64,000 bases of DNA from G965197715 sp965247615. GTDB lineage: Bacteria; Chloroflexota; Dehalococcoidia; Lucifugimonadales; UBA1127. A program made the translations under genes and the position numbers. The stretch is taken from positions 1,984,001 to 2,048,000 of the forward strand of contig OZ252022.1 of the NCBI GenBank assembly GCA_965247615.1, written 5' to 3'. How positions within the stretch are numbered: position 1 is the first letter of the stretch; each line of letters starts with the position of its first letter. Positions 1-7,771 of this stretch are shown here, piece by piece. Below the pieces are notes generated by a model. It saw nothing but the letters and a program-made list of their open reading frames with translations. It was not told the origin of the DNA and made no database searches.

Positions 1-2
1 AA

Positions 3-1544
3 CGACACCGCAGCCAGTCCGCCATCATCTACTGCTTCTCCCGGCAAGAGACCGAGACCCTGGCCGCCTACCTGAACGCGCGGGGCCTGCCTGCCCGCGC
101 CTATCACGCCGGGTTCGACAGCGACACGCGCCGCCGGATCCAGGAAGACTTCGTCCGCGACCGCGTGCCCATCATCGTCGCCACCATCGCCTTCGGCATG
201 GGCATAGACAAACCCGACGTCCGCCTCGTCGTCCACCACAACCTGCCCAAGTCCCTGGAGGGTTACTACCAGGAAACGGGCCGGGCCGGCAGGGACGGAC
301 TGCCCAGCCAGTGCGTCCTCATCTACTCCTACGCCGACAAGGTCAGGCAGGACCACTTCATCAATCAGATCGAGGACGCGCAGGAGCAGCGGAACGTCAG
401 GGAGAAGCTGGTGCGGATGGTGGAGTTCGCCCAGCTGACCAGCTGCCGCCGCCGGTTCATGCTGGAGTACCTGGGGGAGCGGAGGGCGGAGGAGAGCTGC
501 GGCGGCTGCGACGTCTGCCTGGAGCCTCGGGAGGAGTTCGACGCCACGGAGATCGCCCAGAAGGTGCTCTCCGCCGTGATCCGCACCGGCGAGCGCTTCG
601 GGGCAAACCACGTCATCCAGGTGCTGAGCGGCAGCCGCGAGAAGCGCATCCTGGAGATGGGCCATGAGCGGTTGAGCGTGCACGGCATCGCCAGGGACTA
701 CGGGCGCCCGCAGCTGAGGGAGATCATCGGGCTGCTGCAGGAGCGGGGACTGCTGGTGCGGAGCGAGGGCGAGTACCCGACCCTGGCCGTCGCGCCCGAG
801 GGGCGGGAGCTTCTTCGCGGGCGCCAGCCCCTGTCCCTCCCCCGGCCCATCGGCGTGGACGGGCGCGCGACCTCAACGGCGGCGGCGCCGGAGCCCGACG
901 CGACCCTTTTCGAAGAGCTGCGCGGCCTTCGCCGGCGGTTGGCCGCCGCCCAGAACGTGCCTCCTTACGTCGTCTTCGGTGACGTGTCCCTCCGGCACAT
1001 GGCGGCAGCCTTCCCCCAGAGCATGGAGGCGTTCTCCCGTATCCCCGGCGTCGGCGAGGTCAAGCTGGAGCAGTACGGACCAGGCTTCCTGGAGGTCATC
1101 CGCGCCTACGCCGAGGCCAACGGCCTGGCAGACCGGTCGGACGCCGCGCCACTCCGGCAGCCGCCCGGCGAGAGAGCCCGGGCCCGGGACCGAGAGCGGC
1201 GGGAGCCGCGCATCGGGCCCACCCACGACGCCACACGGGAGCTTCTCTCCCGGCGGCTGTCCATCGCCGAGATGGCGCAGCTTCGCGGCGTGACGGAGAC
1301 CACAATCGTCGGCCACCTGGAGCTCCTGGCCGCTCGGGGCGACGTCCTGGACCTGGCCCACCTCCTGCCAGCGGCGGACAGGCTCAGCGAGATAGAGGCC
1401 GCCTTCGAGGTCTGCGGCAGCGCTTACATGCGGCCAGTCCGCGACCACCTCGGCGAACAGTTCACCTACGATGAGCTGCGGCTCGTGCGGATGCATCTCC
1501 GCCAGCAGGGGCGGCTGCCGGAACAGGAGACGCCGCCGAACTGA
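3..1544 (+). CDS. recQ: ATP-dependent DNA helicase RecQ (5' truncated by window edge)
   Basis: This is the C-terminal part of a RecQ 3'-5' DNA helicase, which unwinds recombination and repair intermediates; the frame is open from the first bases of the window. Helicase motif V (ATIAFGMGIDKPDVR) and motif VI (QETGRAGRDG) are present. They are followed by the RecQ zinc-binding cysteines (TSCRRRF, then SCGGCDVC), a winged-helix RQC region, an HRDC domain (starting near PPYVVFGDVSLRHMA) and a final helix-turn-helix of the kind found at the C-terminus of many RecQ proteins (LSIAEMAQLRGVTETTI). Motifs I-III and the true start lie upstream of the window. The stop at 1544 is followed almost at once by a decayed repeat unit. 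The identification is firm; the exact N-terminus cannot be seen. Confidence 0.95.
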   Translation, partial: RHRSQSAIIYCFSRQETETLAAYLNARGLPARAYHAGFDSDTRRRIQEDFVRDRVPIIVATIAFGMGIDKPDVRLVVHHNLPKSLEGYYQETGRAGRDGLPSQCVLIYSYADKVRQDHFINQIEDAQEQRNVREKLVRMVEFAQLTSCRRRFMLEYLGERRAEESCGGCDVCLEPREEFDATEIAQKVLSAVIRTGERFGANHVIQVLSGSREKRILEMGHERLSVHGIARDYGRPQLREIIGLLQERGLLVRSEGEYPTLAVAPEGRELLRGRQPLSLPRPIGVDGRATSTAAAPEPDATLFEELRGLRRRLAAAQNVPPYVVFGDVSLRHMAAAFPQSMEAFSRIPGVGEVKLEQYGPGFLEVIRAYAEANGLADRSDAAPLRQPPGERARARDRERREPRIGPTHDATRELLSRRLSIAEMAQLRGVTETTIVGHLELLAARGDVLDLAHLLPAADRLSEIEAAFEVCGSAYMRPVRDHLGEQFTYDELRLVRMHLRQQGRLPEQETPPN

Positions 1545-1550
1545 AGCGGG

Positions 1551-1613
1551 TCGCTGGCGCGACGGCCATGCAGGTGAGAGTTGCGGGGTTGCGACGGTGG
1601 CGCCTCGGGGGGG
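1551..1613. repeat. Degenerate copy of the 103-bp repeat unit
   Basis: Seven bases after the recQ stop, the sequence GGTCGCTGGCGCGACGGCC appears. It is the palindromic core of the array at 1982-2402 and is followed by a diverged version of the G-rich part of that unit. No coding region is supported here. Confidence 0.6.
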
Positions 1614-1829
1614 ATGGCGGTGGAAGGGTGTTTATAGCGCTCCAACGACCTGCCTGTGTCTGGTGGCTGTGGCTTGGGGCCTTGCAGCGCACCGTGGGGC
1701 GACGGCGTCGCAGCGGTCCGACGGCGGCGCAGGGGGTCGCCGCCGGCAGCGGGCCGTTTGATTGTTATAGTTCGGTGGATAGTCTGTCCTTTTTTTTACG
1801 CCTTCTGAACCTGGAAGGTACACAAAGGG

Positions 1830-1935
1830 TCGATTGTTTGCTTGGTGGAGACTCCCGGTAGCTTCGGCATGGCTTTGCGCGTTGATTGTTCTTTGGCGGG
1901 AGACCCCCCTGGCAGCGTCGGCGTGGCTTTACGCG
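1830..1935. repeat. Two diverged tandem units of about 53 bp
   Basis: Positions 1830-1881 and 1882-1935 align to each other along their length. Both begin with GATTGTT, have a middle GGAGAC and end in GTGGCTTTACGCG or a near variant. They precede the 103-bp array and suggest layered duplication. The region 1614-1829 contains no feature I can support. Confidence 0.55.
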
Positions 1936-1981
1936 GGTCGCTGCGCGACGGCTTTGTGGGGGGAGCGCAAGCCTGCCGCCA

Positions 1982-2402
1982 CCCTGGATTCCCGCTTTCG
2001 CGGGTCGCTGGCGCGACGGCCATGTGGGGGGAGGGTTGCGGGGTGGCGGGGGGTAGGTGATGCGCTGCGCAGGGCCGCGCCCCACCCTGGATTCCCGCCT
2101 TCGCGGGTCGCTGGCGCGACGGCCATGTGGGGGGAGGGTTGCGGGGTGGCGGGGGGTAGGTGATGCGCTGCGCAGGGCCGCGCCCCACCCTGGATTCCCG
2201 CCTTCGCGGGTCGCTGGCGCGACGGCCATGTGGGGGGAGGGTTGCGGGGTGGCGGGGGGTAGGTGATGCGCTGCGCAGGGCCGCGCCCCACCCTGGATTC
2301 CCGCCTTCGCGGGTCGCTGGCGCGACGGCCATATGGGGGGAGGGTTGCGGGGTGGCGGGGGGTAGGTGATGGGCTGCGCAGGGCCGCGCCCCACCCTGGA
2401 TT
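1982..2402. repeat. Tandem array of 103-bp units, four complete, interrupted by IS30
   Basis: CCCTGGATTCCCG recurs at 1982, 2085, 2188, 2291 and 2394, giving an exact 103-bp period. The four complete units are nearly identical; visible differences are CTTTCGCGGG versus CCTTCGCGGG, CATGTGG versus CATATGG, and GATGCG versus GATGGG in the last unit. Each unit holds two small palindromes, CCCGCCTTCGCGGG and GTCGCTGGCGCGAC. The fifth unit is cut after its ninth base by the IS30 element, and its continuation starts again at 3437. Apparent reading frames here simply repeat with the 103-bp period and are not genes. Confidence 0.93.
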
Positions 2403-3436
2403 CTCTAGACTCACAAACGAAGTGCAACACCAGAGTAAGGTGTTGTCATGGGAAAAGAATATACACAGGTCACCATTGAAGAGCGATGTGAGATTGCCCG
2501 ACTACTTGCCAAGGGATACTCGGTCCGCCAAATCGCAGCAGGTGTGGATCGCCCGCCATCGACGGTGGCTAGAGAGATGAAGCGCAACGGTTCACGGACC
2601 CAAGGATACCAACCTGTATATGCCGACCAGCAGGCCCACGCCCGTCGTTGGCGGGGTTCCCGGCTGGAGCGGGATGGTCCTCTGCGGGAGAAGGTCTTCT
2701 CCCGTCTGGGACAGGGCTGGTCTCCGGAGCAAGTGGCCGGACGTCTCGCTCTGGACGAAGGTCGGCAGGTCCTCTCCCATGAGAGCATCTACCGGTTCAT
2801 CTACTCTCAGATGGCCCGGAAGAAGGACTACTCATGGCGTCACTACCTGCCCAGGGCGAAGTCCAAACGGGGCTTCCGGGGGCGCAAGGGAGGCAGCCCC
2901 GCATCCTTCATCGCCCACCGCCGCCCCTTGGCAGAACGGCCCCAGGCTGCTGACGACCGGCAGACCCCCGGCCACTGGGAAGCAGACCTGATGCTGTTCA
3001 GGACCTACGGGCAGGCAGTCCTCACCCTCCACGAGCGCCACTCCCGCCTGCTCATCGCCCTCAGACCACCGGGGAAGGCCGCAGACCCCATCGCCCGTGC
3101 CATGTCCCAGGTGCTGGGTGCTTTCCCGCCCCAGTGGCGCCGGACGGTCACCTTCGATAACGGGACGGAGTTCGCAAGGCATTACCACCTCCATGCTCTA
3201 GGGGTAGAGACCTTCTTCTGCGACACCTGCTCCCCCTGGCAGAAGGGGGGTGTGGAGAACGCCATCGGGCGTATGCGCCGCACCCTGCCCCGGAAAACGG
3301 ACCTGGCGGGGTTGTCCGAGAAGCGGTTTACTCAGCTGGTGCAGGCATATAACAATACCCCCCGCAAATGCCTGGGATACCGGACTCCTGCTGAGATATT
3401 CCTAAATCAGGTGTTGCACTTGAAATGTGAATCCAC
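2403..3436 (+). mobile_element. IS30-family insertion sequence
   Basis: The ends form an imperfect inverted repeat of about 26 bp. The left end (…CACAAACGAAGTGCAACACC) matches the reverse complement of the right end (…CACATTTCAAGTGCAACACC). The element splits the sequence GGATTCCCGCC: the left flank ends in GGATT and the right flank begins ATTCCCGCC, which is consistent with a 3-bp ATT duplication typical of the family. The outermost two bases on the left are uncertain. The element carries one transposase gene and appears intact and recent, since the interrupted array is still nearly perfect. Confidence 0.88.
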
Positions 3437-3458
3437 ATTCCCGCCTTCGCGGGAATGA
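2448..3458 (+). CDS. IS30-family transposase
   Basis: This 336-aa DDE transposase moves the surrounding element. The N-terminal helix-turn-helix is clear (IEERCEIARLLAKGYSVRQI, near residues 10-30), and the catalytic acids lie in HWEADLMLF, TFDNGTEFA and SPWQKGGVENAIGRMR, the usual IS30 DDE spacing. The length is normal for the family. The start is the first ATG inside the left end. The frame has no stop before the right end of the element. It reads through the terminal repeat and finishes in the flanking repeat, so the last residues (roughly FPPSRE) and the stop codon are encoded by target DNA. The gene otherwise looks functional. Confidence 0.95.
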   Translation: MGKEYTQVTIEERCEIARLLAKGYSVRQIAAGVDRPPSTVAREMKRNGSRTQGYQPVYADQQAHARRWRGSRLERDGPLREKVFSRLGQGWSPEQVAGRLALDEGRQVLSHESIYRFIYSQMARKKDYSWRHYLPRAKSKRGFRGRKGGSPASFIAHRRPLAERPQAADDRQTPGHWEADLMLFRTYGQAVLTLHERHSRLLIALRPPGKAADPIARAMSQVLGAFPPQWRRTVTFDNGTEFARHYHLHALGVETFFCDTCSPWQKGGVENAIGRMRRTLPRKTDLAGLSEKRFTQLVQAYNNTPRKCLGYRTPAEIFLNQVLHLKCESTFPPSRE

Positions 3459-3463
3459 CGGTG
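3437..3463. repeat. Palindromic dispersed repeat flanking IS30
   Basis: ATTCCCGCCTTCGCGGGAAT followed by GACGG is the same short palindrome seen at 5289-5319 and inside the 103-bp units. It provides the stop codon used by the IS30 transposase. The rest of 3464-3754 has only a degenerate unit near 3560-3600 (GGTCGCTGGCGCGACGGCC) and no gene. Confidence 0.75.
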
Positions 3464-3754
3464 GGTGGGGAGTGTCGGTTGGGCACGGTCCTCCTCGTGT
3501 GGGTGTGTTGGAGGAATGGTAGGGGACTTAGGGTGAGCGGGCAATGGGCCGGTGGCAGTCGCCGGGTCGCTGGCGCGACGGCCTTGTGAGGGGGAGGGTT
3601 GCGAGGACGCGACGGGGGTACCGTGGGGAGGACGGAGGTGGATGGGGCGCCCCCACCACCCCACCAAGCTGCGTCTGCCATCGTCGCTTGGCAACCCTGC
3701 CGAACGCCGGCTGGTGCGTCTTCGCTGCGCACGACGCCTAGACAGCACTCACAG

Positions 3755-3774
3755 TGTGTAGTATGTTGTACACA
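3755..3774 (+). promoter_or_regulatory. Candidate operator/promoter of the XRE gene
   Basis: TGTGTA at 3755-3760 and TACACA at 3769-3774 form a perfect 6-bp inverted repeat with an 8-bp spacer, and the second arm runs into the ATG. A -10-like TAGTAT overlaps it at 3759-3764, only ten bases from the start codon, which suggests a leaderless transcript. A XRE-type repressor commonly binds such a dyad in its own promoter; binding here is inferred. Confidence 0.55.
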
Positions 3775-4124
3775 TGACATTAGGAGCGTACCTCCGCGCA
3801 ACCCGCGAGGCCCTCCGCAGCGAGGACCGGGCCTTCTCCGTCCGCAAGGTCGCGCAGCGCGTCGGCGTCGAGCCGGCGTACCTCAGCAAGATCGAGCGGG
3901 AGCAGGCACCGCCGCCCTCGGAGGCCACCATCCGCCGCTTGGCGGAGGAGCTGCACAAGGACCCGGACCTGCTGCTGGCCATGGCGGGCAAGGTGTCCAG
4001 GGAGCTCCAGGGCATCATCCTGCGCCGGCCGCAGCTCTTCGCGGACCTGCTGCGGCAGCTCAGGGACGCGCCGGACCACGCTATTTTGCGCGTCGTCCGG
4101 GAGATTCGCGACGGGGACTGGTAG
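3774..4124 (+). CDS. XRE/HipB-type helix-turn-helix transcriptional regulator
   Basis: This small 116-aa DNA-binding protein belongs to the Cro/cI (XRE) family. The five-helix HTH lies near residues 5-65, with the characteristic SVRKVAQRVGVEPAYLSKIE recognition segment and the following LAEELHKDPDLLLAMAG helix. The remainder (about residues 75-116) is Arg/Leu-rich and could mediate dimerisation. The start sits directly after a palindrome that includes a -10-like box, so translation is probably leaderless and the gene probably autoregulated. It lies 47 bp upstream of the 327-aa gene on the same strand, which suggests co-transcription. Toxin-antitoxin and phage-repressor roles are both possible; nothing in the sequence decides between them. 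Confidence 0.88.
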   Translation: MTLGAYLRATREALRSEDRAFSVRKVAQRVGVEPAYLSKIEREQAPPPSEATIRRLAEELHKDPDLLLAMAGKVSRELQGIILRRPQLFADLLRQLRDAPDHAILRVVREIRDGDW

Positions 4125-4171
4125 CGCTCAGGCGCCGGTATCGAGGAGAACGATTGAAGGAGGATGGGACC

Positions 4172-5155
4172 ATGATCGAGCTGAGGAATGATGAACTGGC
4201 CTTCCGATTCCCTGAGGTGCACGCGGATGCGGAGCTCCGGGTGAGCTTCCAGCGCACGCTGCGTATTCCGGACGACAACCGGTCCTACCCCCTGCCGCCA
4301 GGCCTTGGGTCCTTCCCCCTCAATCACGTGGACGACTACGCGGACGGGGCCCCGGAATCCTGGCGTGAGCGTGGCGGCGTCTTCCTCCCCATGTATCAAG
4401 CCGAAGCGATGTGGGTCTCTTTCGATGCGTCCTACCCGATGGCCGTCAAGGTGGGCGCCGGAAAGATCGATGCGCTGACGGGCGAGCAGTGGAAGGACAA
4501 GCTCACGCGGAGCCCGCAGGATTACCTGGTCGTCCCCGACCAGCCGTGGCTGGACGGCTTCTGCGTCGAAAAGGGGATGATCCGGCAGTTCGTCGCCATG
4601 CCACTGGGCGAAGGGTACACCGCCGAGGAGCAGCTCACCGGAGAGGCGAGACACGGGGGGTTGCAGATCGTCGTCCACCCCATGAGGGCGTCGAGGTACG
4701 AGGCAATGCAGCGGGAGAGAGTTTCTCGCCCCATCACTGAAGGCATGATCGCGTATGCGCCTGCTCCTCCTATGGAAATGGGCCTAGCGCCCGGCGGCCT
4801 CATGCGCCAGGAGGTCTACGAAGACGGCTACGGCTTCACCGCGTGGGATGAGCAGGTGCGCTCCCGGTGCTTTGTCCACATCCTCAACAGCGTGCAGTTT
4901 GCCGGTGTGACCGGCGTTGCGCCGCCGCATGAACCCCCGACGGCGTTGGAGTACAGCGCCGCCGGGCTGCCATGGTTCGACTACTACGGCGGCGACCTGG
5001 CCGCGCTGGAAGGGTCGAAGACGCTGTTGGGTCTGGACAGCGTCGCCGTCAAGAAGCTGAAGAAGGGAGAGGGCGTCCTCGCCGGCAACGACCCCGTCCT
5101 CCCAACCACCGTCAAGAAGCTCTACGCCCACCAGGTCAGAGAGGGCAACTTCTAG
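4172..5155 (+). CDS. Conserved protein of unknown function next to a XRE regulator
   Basis: This 327-aa protein has an excellent Shine-Dalgarno (AAGGAGG, 4157-4163) before ATG 4172, which fixes the start although the frame stays open further upstream. It begins MIELRNDELAFRFPEVHADA and contains FQRTLRIPDDNRSYPLPPGL, a proline-rich stretch, then a soluble mixed alpha/beta sequence rich in Trp and aromatic residues. I see no transmembrane segment, signal peptide or recognised catalytic motif. From memory, similar N-termini occur in uncharacterised actinobacterial proteins, so this is probably a conserved family, but its function is unknown. The pairing with the XRE gene suggests a regulated two-gene module. 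Repeats flank the pair on both sides, which fits a horizontally moved unit. Confidence 0.8.
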   Translation: MIELRNDELAFRFPEVHADAELRVSFQRTLRIPDDNRSYPLPPGLGSFPLNHVDDYADGAPESWRERGGVFLPMYQAEAMWVSFDASYPMAVKVGAGKIDALTGEQWKDKLTRSPQDYLVVPDQPWLDGFCVEKGMIRQFVAMPLGEGYTAEEQLTGEARHGGLQIVVHPMRASRYEAMQRERVSRPITEGMIAYAPAPPMEMGLAPGGLMRQEVYEDGYGFTAWDEQVRSRCFVHILNSVQFAGVTGVAPPHEPPTALEYSAAGLPWFDYYGGDLAALEGSKTLLGLDSVAVKKLKKGEGVLAGNDPVLPTTVKKLYAHQVREGNF

Positions 5156-5288
5156 CAGGCCCCACGGTAGCTGCCGGGAGTTGCGAGCATTAGGCAACCG
5201 GCCGCTGGAGAGGGGAGGAGACCTTTGCGTAACTCCCCGTGGAGGGCGCGGTTGTGGAAGGGGAGGGAGCCCCGCCACCCCACGTCCA

Positions 5289-5319
5289 CCCTGGATTCCC
5301 GCCTTCGCGGGAATGACGG
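5289..5319. repeat. Dispersed palindromic repeat between convergent genes
   Basis: CCTGGATTCCCGCCTTCGCG and the following GGAATGACGG repeat the palindrome found at 3437 and in the 103-bp array. It sits between the 327-aa gene (+) and the FAH gene (-), where its hairpin could also help end transcription. Confidence 0.7.
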
Positions 5320-5425
5320 TGGGGGTGGAGGTGCGGGAATGGCGGTTATGCAAAGGTCTCCGTGGAGCGAGCCGGTGGGCCTGCCGCCCCCGCCGGGCGG
5401 CTGAGGCCGCCGGAAGCCTTCGTGT

Positions 5426-6388
5426 TCACTCGCCGCCGCCCGCGGGCTGGAACGGCCACGTCCCGGGGTGCGGCTGCCCCCTCATCGCCTCGCGGCGCTC
5501 CGCGTTGGTCCGGGGGTCGCGGAGGGCGTGTTCGTCCCAGCGCCGCTCCAGCGCATCCACGACGTAGTGCGTGTTTCGCCCGATCTTCTCAATCTCGATC
5601 TCCGCAAAGTCGCCATTCTGCAGTGGGCCCAGGCGGCCGTGGTTCGTCCCCGCCAGGAGGAGGTCTCCCGGCTTCAGGGTCATCACGTGGGAGAGCGTGG
5701 CTACCAGGAACGCGACGCCGTGTTCCATGTCGCTGGTGTTGTAGTCCTGTCGAAGCTCTTCATTCACCCAATAACGGACTCTCAGGTTGTTGGGATCATC
5801 GATCTCTTCCGCCGTGGTTATCGCGGGCCCGATGGGCAGGAACGTGTCGAAGCTCTTGCCGTAGCTCCCGGGTAGTCCGGCCTCATTCTCCGCGGGAGCG
5901 CGCGCGGAGACGTCAACCGCCGTCGTGTACCCGAAGACATACTCCAACGCCTCCGCCGGCTGCAGGTCCTTGGCTTCCCTGCCCATGACAACGGCGAGCT
6001 CGGCCTCGTGGTTGAAGATCGTTGGACGGAATGAAGGCAGGACCACCGTATCACCGGGGCCAATGACAGCATCCGGCGACTTGAAGAACGTTCGCAACGG
6101 CCCCGCGGGCGTGAGCGGCACGCCCTCCATGAAGTTCCGCTCGCCGCAGAGCACCTTGCCCGGGCGAGGCACGGGTGCGCGAAGGCGGACATCCCCCCAT
6201 GGAATAACCGCCGCCCGGTCCAGCAGGCTCTCTATCTCCGGCCTGAGTGACTCGAAGTTGACGATGAGCCTCTCCAACACCGCCTGCGGGGAGTCACGCT
6301 CCACCGCGCCCAAGAGGCCGGTCAGGTCCACCACACCGCCGTCCTTTATCGCGCATGGCCGGAACTCGTTGTAGAAACCTAGCTTCAT
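5426..6388 (-). CDS. Fumarylacetoacetate hydrolase (FAH) family protein
   Basis: This 320-aa member of the FAH superfamily is a metal-dependent group that cleaves C-C bonds of acylpyruvates or isomerises and decarboxylates ring-cleavage products. The N-terminal cap (residues 1-70) precedes the FAH core, which starts near PGKVLCGERNF. The metal ligands are seen as HEAELAVVMG (Glu128, Glu130) and TTAVDVSAR (Asp159). A downstream KSFDTFLPIGPAI segment and the terminal GDFAEIEIE strand are also family-typical. The ATG at 6388 has a GGAGAG-type ribosome site; the open frame extends upstream but that part is not protein-like. The neighbouring VOC dioxygenase-like gene on the same strand (70 bp away) suggests a shared aromatic or keto-acid catabolic function. 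The substrate is unknown. Confidence 0.92.
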   Translation of the reverse strand: MKLGFYNEFRPCAIKDGGVVDLTGLLGAVERDSPQAVLERLIVNFESLRPEIESLLDRAAVIPWGDVRLRAPVPRPGKVLCGERNFMEGVPLTPAGPLRTFFKSPDAVIGPGDTVVLPSFRPTIFNHEAELAVVMGREAKDLQPAEALEYVFGYTTAVDVSARAPAENEAGLPGSYGKSFDTFLPIGPAITTAEEIDDPNNLRVRYWVNEELRQDYNTSDMEHGVAFLVATLSHVMTLKPGDLLLAGTNHGRLGPLQNGDFAEIEIEKIGRNTHYVVDALERRWDEHALRDPRTNAERREAMRGQPHPGTWPFQPAGGGE

Positions 6389-6458
6389 CTGAAACCTCGC
6401 TCTCCCAAGATTCCGATAGGAAGTCTCCAATGTGGCCTGCGGAGCGCCGGCCATTCCA

Positions 6459-7457
6459 CTATGGGAGGTAGGAACTCTGCTCCTTTGGACGATACATAGC
6501 AAGGGACCCGTCCGCTGCGGCGCTGAGGCCGCCGATGAAATGGAAGGCGTGACCGTCACAGTCGTAGAACATGTCGCCGCGCTGATAGGCCTCCATCCAT
6601 CTATTGCCCTGCGGATTGAGGTGGAGACCCGTCCGCGCGGGGAGCTCGTCTTCCTGCTCGATTGTGCGATGTGAGCCCTCCCTGCTCTCCTCTTCCGGGA
6701 CTCCGGCCCAGAGGCGGCGGTAGTTTCCCATGTAGTCCTCCGCCCGCACGGTGAGGGCCGCGTGCATCGTGATCCAGGGCCCGTGTCCGGTGACCCGCGT
6801 GTCAACGCGGTCCGCCAAGCGGTAGATGAGGCGCGCCCCGCCGACCAGGGGGATCACCAACAACCCTTCGGCTACCATTGAGCTATCGAGCGGCTCCAGA
6901 CTGCAGTACGTGCGGAAGAACTCCGCAGTTCGCCGCAGATCGCGCGAGGAATAGACCGCGCTGCTGATCCGCCCCACGTTGAGGCGGGTGGACACCTCCA
7001 TGGCGCCGTACGGCATGTGCGAGGGGGCCCAGAGCTCATACTGGTTCTGGTCCGGGTCCTCGAAGTATACCGCCGTGCCGTCGTCGCCCTCAGACGCGCA
7101 CCTTACGGGAGCAGTATGCGGTACGCCCTGAGCCTCGAGCCGTGCAACGTGCTCATCGATATGCTCGGGGCGCACGTAGAAGCTGTACCGCGGCAGATCC
7201 TGGCCCGTGCCCCTGCTTGGCGGAAGGTCCTCAGGCTGCAGGAACGCGCCGAAGTGGCATGACCCGTCTCCGATGAACAGGTGGGCGCCGATGGGCCGAT
7301 TGCGCTTGCGTGCCGCGGTGGTGAGCGCGTTGACGGGCCGCGCATCAACGCCAATGGCGTTCGTGGCCCAGTCTACCCAGCGGTTGACGTCGTTGGTTGC
7401 TACGACAACGTGGTCGATCCAGTGTACGGCACCGGCGCGGTCGTCTGCATTTGGCAT
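6459..7457 (-). CDS. VOC-superfamily protein (two-domain, extradiol dioxygenase/glyoxalase type)
   Basis: This 332-aa protein has two vicinal-oxygen-chelate modules. The first begins at WIDHVVVATNDVNRW with the His that usually supplies a metal ligand, and ends with FEDPDQNQYELWAP carrying the expected Glu. The second begins at GRISSAVYSSRDLRR and is less conserved in its ligands. This architecture matches extradiol ring-cleaving dioxygenases and related lyases rather than single-domain glyoxalases. The start ATG at 7457 has a strong GGAGGGGG ribosome site. It is the upstream gene of a likely two-gene unit with the FAH protein, a pairing seen in aromatic meta-cleavage pathways. The second metal-ligand set is degenerate, so catalysis may use only one module. 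Confidence 0.87.
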   Translation of the reverse strand: MPNADDRAGAVHWIDHVVVATNDVNRWVDWATNAIGVDARPVNALTTAARKRNRPIGAHLFIGDGSCHFGAFLQPEDLPPSRGTGQDLPRYSFYVRPEHIDEHVARLEAQGVPHTAPVRCASEGDDGTAVYFEDPDQNQYELWAPSHMPYGAMEVSTRLNVGRISSAVYSSRDLRRTAEFFRTYCSLEPLDSSMVAEGLLVIPLVGGARLIYRLADRVDTRVTGHGPWITMHAALTVRAEDYMGNYRRLWAGVPEEESREGSHRTIEQEDELPARTGLHLNPQGNRWMEAYQRGDMFYDCDGHAFHFIGGLSAAADGSLAMYRPKEQSSYLP

Positions 7458-7771
7458 GGGCTACCCCCTCCATTCCCGCTCACTTCCGACTCCAATGATT
7501 GGCGCAACCAGACCCGGACCAGCAGATCGAACCGCCGGGGCCACGGCTCGGCGGCGACTCAGTCTGCCAGCTGCTCATAGGTGAAGCGCTGAGCATCGCA
7601 CAGACAGTCGTACGCTGACCTGAACCTCAAGCCCCTTGCGACAAACGCAACCGAAGTGAGTGGGTCCTCGTTATGTCGTGTTGCGGGCCTCGCGGCCGGC
7701 ATGATCCCTTACGCGGGGCCATACCGTTGCAGCGCAAACCGCGCCGGCCGGGGCTAGAGGTACCGGCACGC
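7458..7771. other. Intergenic region, no feature supported
   Basis: These 314 bp lie between two same-strand genes. Only overlapping frames without ribosome sites or motifs are present. A promoter for the downstream VOC/FAH pair is expected here, but I cannot point to convincing -35/-10 boxes. Confidence 0.5.

Noticed and set aside
1982..2402. CRISPR array
   Set aside because: The units are directly adjacent without unique spacers, 103 bp long, and no cas gene is present.
1765..2430. Minus-strand frames of 160-220 aa with repeated peptides
   Set aside because: They only translate the 103-bp tandem array; the peptide repeats with the DNA period.
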